DNA of 64,000 bases from Acytostelium subglobosum LB1 (Eukaryota > Evosea > Eumycetozoa > Acytosteliales > Acytosteliaceae): positions 559,552 to 623,551 of the forward strand of contig NW_012236528.1 in NCBI RefSeq assembly GCF_000787575.1, written 5' to 3'. The notes below the pieces were generated by a model. The model saw only the letters and a program-made list of their open reading frames with translations, did not search any database and was not told where the DNA came from. Of this stretch, positions 45,737-56,126 are shown piece by piece. How positions within the stretch are numbered: the stretch's first letter is position 1; every line of letters begins with the position of its first letter. The translations under genes and the position numbers were made by a program.

Positions 45737-48700
45737 CTAAGTGTCCACTACATCCAGATGCGGTTTGACACACTGCAATGACGCCGAGCCGACAACGACC
45801 GAAGTTGCATCGACACTCTCTTCGCCAACTCCACTGCCACCAACTCCATAATTTCCGCCGACTACGCCAACGCCTACGCCTACGCCTACGCCCAAGCCCA
45901 CGCCAACACCTTCGACAAGTCCATCTACATTGCTACTGGTGCCACCAAGTATTTTCTCCAACTCCTGTAGCAATTGATTGTTGTTTGCACTGGGCTTACT
46001 TTTTAAGAGCTGCACTGCCAGATCTGGTCTCCGGGCGGCCAGATAGCTATATACATCGCATCACAAGTAGATTTAAAGGTTGTTGTGTTTGATGTGATGT
46101 AAATGTTAGTCAGTCAGTCAGCCAACATGACGCCAAGTCCATGGTTGTCTCGATCTAAAAACAATAAACACTGCTCTCTGCTCTTCTTGCATCCAATCAA
46201 TCAGCCAGCTAGGTGATGATTGGATGCCTCCCCCTCCTTTCAATAAACAACATACCATTTGATACTCTGCATTTGATCGGATTCTTGACTCTTTTGTCCC
46301 CATTCCAGATAGAGACTCTTGATGGTGTCGTGATCAGCCGGCAGTCTGAGACGTGCCAGTGCAATGGCCTCTTGGATGAAGCCACCCTGTCGATAGGTCT
46401 CAATGGCTTCGGCAACCTTGTGAATCGCCAACAGGTATGTAACAGCCATGTGAAAGTCACCCTCAACAATGAGTTGTTTGGAGTAGTAGTGGCACATTGA
46501 TTGCCACAGTTCTTTGCCACCCTGTGCTGATATTGCTACATGATGAGCATTGAGCTGACCTTGCTTTACAACTCGATATAAAGCTTCCTTGAGGTTGCCA
46601 CCCCACATATTGATCGAAACAAAGTGATCGTACTCCTTGTGACCAACATGTGTCGTCATCTCCTGTTGGAGAATATGTTCCAATGATTTGACATTGGGTG
46701 TGAATAGTCCATCCATCACTTCTGGGTTGGCCGCGTTTGTTGGGTTGTTGTCTGATTGTTGTAAGCTCTTGGCCAATGAAATGCATAGCTGTGTATCCTT
46801 GGATGGTACTTTGTTGTAAAGGCTCGGCAAAATGACTTTGGACTTCTTTGGTTTGGTTGTGGTTGTAGTTGTTGTTGTTGATGCGGGGAGAGAAGGACTC
46901 GAAGCTTGACTTGATGTTGGTGTAGTTTGAGGTGGTGATGATTGAGGTTGGGTATCCAAGCCACCTGCCATCACTTGTGGTTGTGATTGAGTTGGTGCGG
47001 TCGTGGATTGTACAATGTGATTGTCATTGATCGTTTTGACTCGATGCTTCTCTTGGGGTGGTTGTTTGAATGGCTGCTTGGTATAGTCCCACATCCTAAC
47101 AGTTTGATCCTCACCACCAGTGAATATGACATTGGGATAGAGATAGCTCCAGAGAACTGTGAGTACACGTCCATCATGTCCACGCATGTTTGATATTGGC
47201 TGATTGCTATCAATGTTCCAGACCTGGGCCGTTCCATCCGCAGAGCACGCGGCCAAAAGATGTTTATCATGTGGCGACCAACACAATCCAAACACAGGGG
47301 CTCTATAATCCTTGAAGTGTCTGACCACCTCGAGCTCGGCAGCAGTGGCGTCACCACCATCATTGATGCTACCTCTGACCAGGCGATAGACTATGACTGT
47401 CTTGTCGAGTGATGCCGTTGCAAAGTAGTCCTTGTACTCTTTGTGTGGGTTCCAACGTATTCGATTGATCAATCCATTATGATTCTTGATTGTACACATT
47501 AGTTTGAATCCAGAGTCATACACCTCAATCGCACCGTTCGTCGTCGCAATAGCCAAAGCATCCATGTCATCATTCCAATAGAATTCGCTTTTGTTTGATG
47601 GCTGAGTTTGGATTGCGTTAGTTAGTGCAGTGCTATCACAATGTGATTGATTGAATGAATGAATGAACATATATACCTTGTATTGTTTGTTGTGAACTTT
47701 GATGTGATCATTGATGTTCTTGAAGCCACGATCCTGATCCTTGGCATCCCATTCATACACTTCATTGTTGCCAACACTGTATAATTTGTGTGATTGATCG
47801 GTCGCACTACCACCAACAATACAGCGCCACTGTAGCTCGTAGATCTCCTTCTTGTGCTGGCCAGGGAAGAATGATGAGTTGTTCTTGTCCGTGTCATATA
47901 TGCCCACACGACCATCATCCAGACCAAATGCCAACTGCCAAGGACACGAGGGATTGATTGCCAATGCTGTGACCTTGGATTGAATGCCCTTCCAATATGA
48001 TCGCGTGTCATAGACGTCCGAGGAGCAGTCGGGGTCACCATCAGCGCTGACTGATGGGTCGTTGGGCGACCATTGTCTGATTGTGTTGTCGCCACAGCCA
48101 ATTGATATCGTGTTTGGATTGAATTGACTTGATGCCAGAGTGTAGACAAAGCCTCCAAGTGCTGCGATCTTCACTTTGATCTTTGAGTTCTCCCAACATA
48201 TCATCTTCCTGTCCATTGACGTAGTGATGAATCGTGGCGCATATTGTTTAGATGTTGATGACGATGTTGTATCACTCGACAATGGACATTGAGTGATGCT
48301 AAAGATTATACGTTGATGTTGATTGCCAGGTAGTTTGTCGGGGGCTGGCTTGGTGTGAGTGAGGTTCCAGATGAGGAGATCGGCATTCAATGAGCTCGAC
48401 AGGAGATAGTCGGGTGATGATGGGGACCATGAGAGTGTGATCCATGCACGAGACTTGTCATTGTAGTTGGCGCCACCGCCACCCTTTGAGTTTGATCCGC
48501 CAGACACATTCATCTTGCGCAGTGCAGTGAAGCCACTGTCCAGTGTGTTTGCGACCTGTTTCCAAACATTGATTGTCTTGTCCTTGGACGATGTTGCGAA
48601 TGTCAACAACTCAGTGTCATTGGTCGAGCCTTCTGATGGCCCCTGTGAGTGAGGCAGACGTAGCCATACGATGGACTGCACCTCATCAGAGTGCGCATTG

Positions 48701-49496
48701 ATCTTGCACTTGACAGTGAGCGTGACGACGTCAAAGAGGACGACTAGACCATTGAGATAGCCGATCGCCAAGAGGTTGTGGCTGTGTGGTACGGGACAGA
48801 ATGCCATAGATGTGATGGATGATGCAATGGGCAGAGGTGTGCACACCTTGATCTCCTTGGTGAGCACACGCCAGAGTACAATCTTGCCTTGACGATCGCC
48901 CGACACTGCCAACTCTGCATCAAACAATGACGAGACGACACATGTCACCTCAGTATGATGAGCATCATGGAATGATTGACAAGTGAGTGTATCAATGTTC
49001 CAAAGTCGCACTGTCTTGTCCGATGATGCCGACAGGCACAAGTGTGTAGATAATCGATTGAAACAAACTGAGAGTATTCTATCCGTGTGTCCAACTAGCT
49101 CGCCAATGAACTGTCTAGATTGAGTTGAGCGAGTGATTGAGTGAGTAGATTGTCTTATGAGTGAGGCTGATTGGCTTGGGATACAACATACCTCTTCTCA
49201 AGGTCAAAGAGAAAGACGATCATCTTTGATGCATAACAATATAATTGTCGTTGTTGATTAAAGTCTGCTGTTTGTGAGCAGTACCAATTGGAGGATGATG
49301 GCAATACATATATGTGATTGATATTTGATCTGTTGAAATCATCTTCATCTTTGTCGTCGACATGATCATTATCATCATCAGTATCATGGTCGTCTATAAC
49401 TTCAACATCGTTGACTTTGTCTGTGACTCCATCATCAACAACAACTTCGAGATTATTGTTGTCATTCATACTACTACTACTACCTGTATCATTCAT
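45737..49496 (-). CDS. gemin5: Gemin5 (WD40 SMN-complex / snRNA-binding protein)
   Basis: Exons are 49192..49496, 47677..49114, 46256..47601 and 45737..46046; 3399 nt, 1132 aa. An Asp/Asn-rich N-terminus (1-70) is followed by two seven-bladed WD40 propellers (about 75-700; e.g. SASSDKTVRLWNIDTLTC, ATASLDKTVIVYRLV, ACSADGTAQVWNID, TGGEDQTVRMWDYTKQPF). After a Pro/Ser/Thr linker comes the TPR-like dimerisation domain (about 790-960: WGGNLKEALYRVVKQGQLNAHHVAISAQGGKELWQ ... EGDFHMAVTYLLAIHKVAEAIETYRQGGFIQEAIALARLRLP), the strongest Gemin5 signature. Gemin5 recognises the snRNA Sm site and cap and also controls translation. The C-terminal RNA-binding region of animal Gemin5 (about 1500 aa) is absent; instead the protein ends in a Val-Gly repeat encoded by a CTACGC-type minisatellite (about 45857-45910). 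Confidence 0.93.
45857..45910. repeat. Hexanucleotide minisatellite in Gemin5 tail
   Basis: Repeated ACGCCT/ACGCC units on the plus strand encode the Val-Gly repeat (VGVGVGVG) of the Gemin5 C-terminus on the minus strand. Copy number is expected to vary between strains. Confidence 0.75.
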
Positions 49497-49762
49497 TGTA
49501 TGTTTATCAAACCTGATAGTTATTGATTACCATGATTGTAAATTAATGAACTATTCCTCGATGGTTGAAAGTTTGACAAGTGGAGGGATGTGTCCAAATG
49601 GCAACTAAATCAAAGTCTGTGGACAAATGCCAAGTTTGGTTGAACTTCCTTGTTTTGATCAATCCAAAACAAAAACACGATTACTACTTGATTTGTATCA
49701 ATGAATGAAGTATTGATCAATACTTACAGATAGTTAGATAAGATATAATATACAAGAGAGAT

Positions 49763-50161
49763 ATGGAACAATACACAAGAGCAGAGTTGTTGGTGTCATC
49801 GGATTCGATCTGGTCTGTCTGTGATCAGTCGGTCCACGCCTTTGAGAAGTGTAAAATAGAGAAGGGAGATGAGCCAGAGGCCTGTATCAGATACGCTATC
49901 GCCGTTGCTGGTTGCACTCAGAAGATGTATGTTCATTGTTACATTGTACATTACACTCGCGATCAATCAATCGTTCACTCACTTATTCAATCATACTCAA
50001 TCATTGTTAGAATGAGAGAGCTCACTCAAGACTGCAGAAAGGAGTTGGATGATGCTGTATTCTGCATTGAGGAGAACAACATGAGATCAGTTAACTGCAA
50101 CAAAGAGATGACTAGTCTGACGAACTGTTTCTCAACAAAGTCATTCGACAAGTTCAAATAA
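49763..50161 (+). CDS. ndufa8: Complex I subunit NDUFA8-like, four CX9C motifs
   Basis: Exons are 49763..49926 and 50011..50161; 315 nt, 104 aa. Four exact C-x9-C motifs are present: CDQSVHAFEKC, CIRYAIAVAGC, CRKELDDAVFC and CNKEMTSLTNC, forming two CHCH hairpins. A double CHCH unit of this kind is the NDUFA8 (PGIV) pattern, an intermembrane-space accessory subunit of respiratory complex I imported through Mia40. There is no cleavable presequence, as expected. It is shorter than animal NDUFA8 (about 170 aa), lacking the extended ends, so a different twin-CX9C protein cannot be excluded. It is divergent from Gemin5 (266 bp between starts) and convergent with the NDR kinase (190 bp). Confidence 0.85.
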   Translation: MEQYTRAELLVSSDSIWSVCDQSVHAFEKCKIEKGDEPEACIRYAIAVAGCTQKMYVHCYIVHYTRDQSIVHSLIQSYSIIVRMRELTQDCRKELDDAVFCIEENNMRSVNCNKEMTSLTNCFSTKSFDKFK

Positions 50162-50351
50162 ATGACACAGGGGCAGCAGCAAAGCAGCAACAGCAGCGCG
50201 AGCTACACATACATACATATTACAAGACAAACAACAGCGAAGTAATGAGCTCCAACGATGAAGTTTATTCATAGGACTAATGTACATTTGGCAGATGGAC
50301 GACAGATAGACAGAATGACAGACATTGTCATTCAATCAATCAATCAATCAA

Positions 50352-53170
50352 TCAACGCGTTTGATTATAATGGAAGCCCTCAAGCAATGGCAGTGCGGTG
50401 GACTTGCGATACGTAAAGAATGGAATGTTTAGATTGAGGAATGGGTCACGCGGTCGGTCGGTCTCATCGGCCGGGTCATCCCATGCGGAAGGATCGTTAT
50501 TGACTGCCTCTTCAAAGTATGAAGTGTCAATATCGCTCTCAACCTTTGGCTTGAACGGTGCCTTTTGCTCCAGTATACTATCCCATGTCAATCCATTGAC
50601 ATTGAAGAATGGATGAGCCTTAAAGTCCTCCAATCTACTCATTCTCTTTGGTGACTCACATAGCATTCTGTTTGTGAATATGAGTGGGAATGAGGTTAGA
50701 CATGCGGAAACACGGAAACACGGCAACACTCGTGGTAACACGCGGAAACAACTTCAAACTGATACATACCGTTTCAAAATGTCGGCTGCTTCGGGGGATA
50801 AGTCTTGGGTGAAGAGTGGCCAGTCGAGGACCTCGCGATATTGCATGATGTTGAGGAATACTTCGCTGGGAGTGTCGGCACAGAATGGATTGAAACCGCA
50901 CAACATCTCGATGAATACACATCCAAGTGACCAATAGTCACATGATTGATTGTATCCTTCATCGGCCAGGATCTCTGGTGCCATGTACTCAGGCGAGCCC
51001 ACTGCAGAGTGTGCCACAGGTCTTCGATAGGCCACCACGCCGCCAGTGCCCCCGCGACTACTATTGAGTGTGAGGCGCGACGTGTAGATGCTGCCGTCCA
51101 GACAGCTCTTGCGGAAGTCCGACATGGACTTCTGATTGAGACCGTTGCGGCACTCAATACCCTCCTTGCTCAGACCAAAGTCGATCAACTTGATGTGGCC
51201 ATGTCGGTCAATTACAAAGTTTGATGGCTTGATGTCGCGGTGAATGAGCTTGAGTACGTGCAGCGAGTGCAGCGCCTCAATCATCTCGGCCATGTAGAAG
51301 CGTGCGTCATCCTCATTCAGCATGCCCAGATTGTTGAGCAGTGTGCGGAAGTCGCCGCCACAATGATACTCCATGGCCAAGTACAGGTAGTTGGGGTCCT
51401 GGAATGCGTACAACAGACGGGTGATCCACCGGCCACTGCCCTCGCTCATCACGGTCTTCTCCTGCGACACCTGGAAACGCTGGTTGGCCCATTGGTACGC
51501 CTGCTTGCGGATACGCTTTAATGTGACCACCTGGCCCGTGTCACGCTTGATCGCCAGGAACACCTGGCCAAAGCCACCGCGGCCAATCTGCGTGAGGATC
51601 TTGAACTCGTCTAACTTCATGCCGGCACGCTTGTTGCGCAGGAAGTTGCTCTCGTTGTCATAGTGCTTGGACATCCAGGCGTGCGCCGCATTGTCGTCCA
51701 ATTTTGACTCCTTTACAAACTCGACCACGCGTTGGTAGCGCCGACTTCGCTGATGGATGTACTTGAACAGCTCTTGGTAATAATGATTGAAGTAGTTGTC
51801 CAATATCTTGCCACGTTCGGTTGTTGGCGGGTTATTTGGCGCCACTTGCACGTTGTCCAAGAACTTGCAGTAGCTGTAACTTGATGTAGTTGTGGTTGGG
51901 GGAATAATGGGAGGCGCGACGGGTGGGTCCTTCTCCCGGCTGTTCTTCCTGCTCGATCCTGGAGATGTTGTTGGTGACTTGTCTCGAGAGTCTGTGCCTG
52001 GTAGTAATTGATTGTGTTGTTGTCCACCGCCATGGAATAGTCCCGGTGCCAGACTGGTTGGTTTGTAGTTGTCGTTCGGGTCATCATTGTGATGATTGAT
52101 GTTAATGTTAATGTTGTTGTTAAAGTTGTTATGTACAAAGCTTGATGGTGAGCGGGGTGGAGGCGCGGGTGGTAGCTTCCTCAGACCATTGGGTGAGGTT
52201 GATGCTTTGGCACCACCAGCATGATGGTGATGTTGATGATCATCTACATGATGTGAGACGATCAGTGGTGATGACGGCTCGCCCGTCACACCCCTGCTGT
52301 TATGTCCTCCATTGCCACTGCCACTGCCATTATGATGACCGCCACTGATGCTCTCTATGTTGATGTCCTCAAAGACGACAAACTTGCGGCCGCCATGATG
52401 ACTGATGAGGAGGTAGTCGTGATCCAACACCTTGCCCTCCGAGTCTGCCAGCTGAAGGAACTTGACCTCTCTGTTTGCTTTTTGTGAGATATACTTGAGG
52501 ATATCGAGACTTGTTGTGGACTGATTGAGTGGGATTGTCCAACACGTGGTCCACTGTACACTGAGGATGCTGGAGAACGTTTCAACGGGGAGGAGAGGGT
52601 TGTGAGGTGTCAGTGGTCTCACCGTTATACTGGCGCCACTATGTACATAATCAATCTGTTGAGCTAACAAGTATACCTTGGCCAAGGACTTTTGTGGATG
52701 CTATTTTGGAATGATTCCAGTCAGTCAGTGTTTGGTGGAGATAGCGAGCATGGATCAAGTCTGCTTACCATGATTGAGATTGATGATCTGTTGGAGGACT
52801 GAGGCGATGTGTTTGCTGATGAGCCTGCAGAGTGTAGTTGTCGACTGCTGTTGGACCTCTGCATGGTTGCCATGGCTCGCGTTGGAGTTGAATCGCCACT
52901 GGTCGACATCATATTGGCTGNGGTGTTGGTGGTCGATGTTGAAGATGTCCATGTCTGATGCTGTGATGATAATGGCTGGTCCTCCAAGCTCAAACTGAAC
53001 AAGTCCTCAATTCCACCATGTCTAAACAAGTTTCCCTTCTTTCTCAAACTATGTATTGGAGATGATGATGTTGATGATGTTTGATCAGTACTTGATGTAC
53101 CAAAGTGATGATTCAACTGATGATTCATCTGATTATGATGATGATGATGGTGATGGTGTTGGTACAACAT
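50352..53170 (-). CDS. NDR/LATS-family AGC protein kinase
   Basis: Exons are 52769..53170, 50770..52700 and 50352..50667; 2649 nt, 882 aa. An N-terminal His/Ser/Thr/Asn-rich region contains one ambiguous base (N at 52921; in frame). Residues about 135-250 look like a small beta-grasp domain (CWTIPLNQSTTSLDILKYISQKANREVKFLQLADSEGKVL). The MOB-binding N-terminal regulatory helix (RSRRYQRVVEFVKES) and NESNFLRNKRAGMKLDEFKIL lead into the kinase: GRGGFGQV (about 505), lysine in VTLKRIRK, HRDIKPSNFVID (about 622), DFG (about 643), a 30-residue NDR-type insert, then AHSAVGSPEYMAPE. The C-terminal hydrophobic motif is PFFTYRK. NDR kinases act with MOB proteins in cell shape, centrosome and cytokinesis control. 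Related to Dictyostelium ndrA-ndrD; which one is unclear. Confidence 0.92.
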
Positions 53171-54374
53171 TGTTGTTGTATATGTGTGATGTTAGTAAAG
53201 TGACCAAGTCAAGTCAATGATAAGATTCATTCATACTCTTTAACTGATGGTCAGCTGTTTGGACATCCAAGCAAGCTTAGCCTCACAATGTATCAACAGT
53301 TGATCGATCGATTGATTGATTGTTTGATGGATGATGGAATGAATGAATGATTGGTGGACCGGTCCAAACAGGTCAAACAAGACTTGACTGATTGATTATT
53401 GGTTGTTGGTAGTGATGGAGTAGTATGTATTAATAATAAGATGGATGGATGGGTTGGGATGGAGGCTCAAAGTGACAAGATGATGTCCTTCCTTTTATAT
53501 ATGTCTATGTGGTGATGAATGATTGGTTGATTGATTGGTTGGATTGGAATGGTGGGTTATGGAGTGAGAACAAACACTCTGTCCATCAGGTGATAGATAG
53601 TTAGTTAAGTAAGACAGACAGATACAATGTAATGGTCATGCATGAATGAATGCATTGCTGGAATAGGAGGTGGAGAAAGCCAACATCGGGGCACTAGATA
53701 GCGCACCTCACTCATTCACCATCACCTCAACACTCAACATCATCAATAACAAACAATCAATCCCATTCCACCCTCTAACTCAATCAATCAAATCAATTAA
53801 TGTGTGTTTGTGATTGGTTGGTGGTTTGGGTGAGAAACGATTCATGAGTGCGAGGTCCTCGGACATACTCTGAGGCGTGGGGTACGACTTTTTGATTGAA
53901 AGTGATTGTGCGGACCACACCAAATCTGGTCCCATCGAGATCGACTAGCCAACCCACCTGGATCGTGGCCCAAACGTGCCTATTTTGAGATACAACACTA
54001 AACGGAGAAAGGCTAGGCCTTGACTTGTCCGTGGTTGTGTCCAAGCTCTGGCTAAGATTGCAATGTACATGGACTTATCAATAAGTAACAACTACTACTT
54101 ACTTATTTGAACTAAACATCACATGACTATTGATGATGATCAACTAAACAACTGTTAACTAATTAATCGTTTATGTGTGATTAATTGATTGATTGATTGG
54201 ATTGTGGATAATGGATGGATGACAGGAGGGCCTGCCTGCCTGCCAACGCTTTATTCCTGTCTCTCCACAGAGGTGAGTGAGTGATTGAATGATTGATTTG
54301 GTTGATTGAATGATTGATTGATTGAGGGAGGGTGTACTACAGGTTACCGGTCAAGGATTGGAGAGGTGTCATCG
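53171..54374. other. Intergenic, upstream of NDR kinase
   Basis: No gene seen. (GATT)n and (GAAT)n tracts are at about 53308-53350 and 54180-54200. Bases about 53830-54050 form a repeat-free island with more G+C and an open minus-strand frame but no ATG; a donor-like CCAG|GTGGGT is visible on the minus strand, so a 5' non-coding exon of the kinase gene is possible. Confidence 0.5.
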
Positions 54375-56126
54375 TCAACACTGTTGCTGTTGCGGATACA
54401 TGTTCGATATAGAGGTGGTTCGTTGCATTTGGCCATTCATACTATTTACAAATTGTTGTTGTTGTTGTTGTGGTAGTTGTGGAGGTTGTTGTTGCTGTTG
54501 CTGCTGCGGCTGCTGCATCAGTGGTTGTTGTTGTGTTTGGTAAGTGGTAGTTGGTTGTGATTGTGTCTGGATTGGTTGTTGGTAGTTGAACTGTTGTGGC
54601 TGTGCAAGTGGCTGTATCACTGGGTATTGTTGTTGTTGTGGCGGTTGTTGTGGCAGTTGTTGTGGTTGTTGTGTCTGGAACTGATTGTTATTCCTCAGTG
54701 GCTGTGTTGGTTGTTGTTGTTGTTGTGTCTGTTGTTGGCTATTTACATTGATTGATTGTTGTTGTTGTTGGTAGTTGGTTGTTACATGTTGTTGCGATGG
54801 TACTTGAAGATGTTGTTGATCAGATGATGGAGCAACTGCGTGAGGTGGGGGAACAGCATGGACCTGGACTTGTGATGGAGATGATGACGCTGCTGCCTGT
54901 CCGGCGACAGGATGGTGTGATGACAGACCGCTCTTTGGGACGATTCGAGCTTGTGCGGTTGGCTGAACACGCGTCAGACACAGCTTGTACTCGTCGGGCG
55001 TGAAGTAGCCATTGTTGGCAAAGTGTTGTAGCAGATAGTCGATGTACATCTCGTAGGACTCGGCCGGCGCCACCGTGGCGCCAAACAGTGGCTGCAGAGG
55101 CAGGTTGGGCATGTCCGCGAGGTGGCTCACTGCCGCCAGCAGGGGGTTGGCCTGGTCGATGGCGTATAGATGGCCGTATGTGCCATAGGTCGAGTTGAAC
55201 TTGTCGTATTTGGTCAGTGTCAGGTTGCCCGGCACCAAGGTAACAATGCCATGGTAGAACACCTGACGAGTGAAGCCCAGCTGCTTGGCCCTGTTCTTAA
55301 AGTCGTCGGCCAGCTTGCCCAGCACGTCGTTGTGCATTCCCGCCGCCTGTTGTTGTTGCAGTGGGCTGTAGGTCTTGTTGCCGTTGTTAGGACTATGCGA
55401 CTGTTGTCGGGGTGTGTGTTGCTGTTGCTGCTGTTGCTCGACCATCACTTGCGGCTGCTGCTGCTGCTGAGTCGGCAGGACCAGAAAGTCCTCCGCCACA
55501 TTCGGTACAATGTTGACATTGTTGGCGTTGTTGTTATTGCTGGGACCAACAGTGTTGATTGTGTATATACTGTTTGGCGATGAGCCGTTGACAGGCACGG
55601 ACGCGACACCAGATGGTGTGCCAGGGGAGTGCGGACTATATTGTTGTGGTTGTTGGATACCCATTCCAGGCTGCTGCTGTACCTGCTGCTGTTGGGGCGA
55701 GTAGGAGTGACCAGCTGACACTTGGACCATGGGTGGTGTTACATTTGCAGAGTTTGCCTGTTGTTGTTGGTAGTTTGACGCTGTCGCGTAGCCACCATTA
55801 TCCATTCCAACAACTGCCACGCCAACATTATTATTATTATTATTATTACTCATTAGCATTCCATTAGACTCGACAGGACGCATCATATTATTTTGTGTTT
55901 GTTGAGGTTGTTGTTGGGTCTGTTGTGGCTGGTATGTTTGATATTGTTGTTGTGTCTGTTGTTGTTGTTGAGTTTGTTGTGGCTGGTATGTTTGATACTG
56001 TTGTGGCTGCTGTTGCTGTTGCTGCAATGGTGGCTTTACATAGTTGCCAACAACAACATTAGATTGTTGTTGGACCACCTGTGGCTGATAGATAGGTTGA
56101 TAGACTGTCGTTTCCATCGTCGTCAT
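54375..56126 (-). CDS. Gln-rich protein with a central conserved-looking domain, unrecognised
   Basis: Single exon, 1752 nt, 583 aa, ATG start (MTTMETTVYQPIYQPQ). Both ends are Gln/Asn/Pro-rich, with repeated QQYQTYQPQQTQQ units near residues 40-80. The middle (about 265-395) has normal composition: LGKLADDFKNRAKQLGFTRQVFYHGIVTLVPGNL ... YGTYGHLYAIDQANPLLAAVSHLADMPNLPLQPLFGATVAPAESYEMYIDYLLQHFANNGYFTPDEYKLCLTRV. It looks like a helical globular domain, possibly with a catalytic or binding function, but I recognise no family. The overall layout, prion-like arms around one domain, is common for dictyostelid transcription or RNA regulators. It is tandem with the P3B ATPase upstream and the NDR kinase downstream, all minus. 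Confidence 0.78.
   Translation of the reverse strand: MTTMETTVYQPIYQPQVVQQQSNVVVGNYVKPPLQQQQQQPQQYQTYQPQQTQQQQQTQQQYQTYQPQQTQQQPQQTQNNMMRPVESNGMLMSNNNNNNNVGVAVVGMDNGGYATASNYQQQQANSANVTPPMVQVSAGHSYSPQQQQVQQQPGMGIQQPQQYSPHSPGTPSGVASVPVNGSSPNSIYTINTVGPSNNNNANNVNIVPNVAEDFLVLPTQQQQQPQVMVEQQQQQQHTPRQQSHSPNNGNKTYSPLQQQQAAGMHNDVLGKLADDFKNRAKQLGFTRQVFYHGIVTLVPGNLTLTKYDKFNSTYGTYGHLYAIDQANPLLAAVSHLADMPNLPLQPLFGATVAPAESYEMYIDYLLQHFANNGYFTPDEYKLCLTRVQPTAQARIVPKSGLSSHHPVAGQAAASSSPSQVQVHAVPPPHAVAPSSDQQHLQVPSQQHVTTNYQQQQQSINVNSQQQTQQQQQPTQPLRNNNQFQTQQPQQLPQQPPQQQQYPVIQPLAQPQQFNYQQPIQTQSQPTTTYQTQQQPLMQQPQQQQQQQPPQLPQQQQQQFVNSMNGQMQRTTSISNMYPQQQQC

Noticed and set aside
53793-54044. 83-codon minus-strand frame (start TTG)
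   Set aside because: No ATG and no recognised motif; kept only as a possible 5' non-coding exon of the NDR gene.
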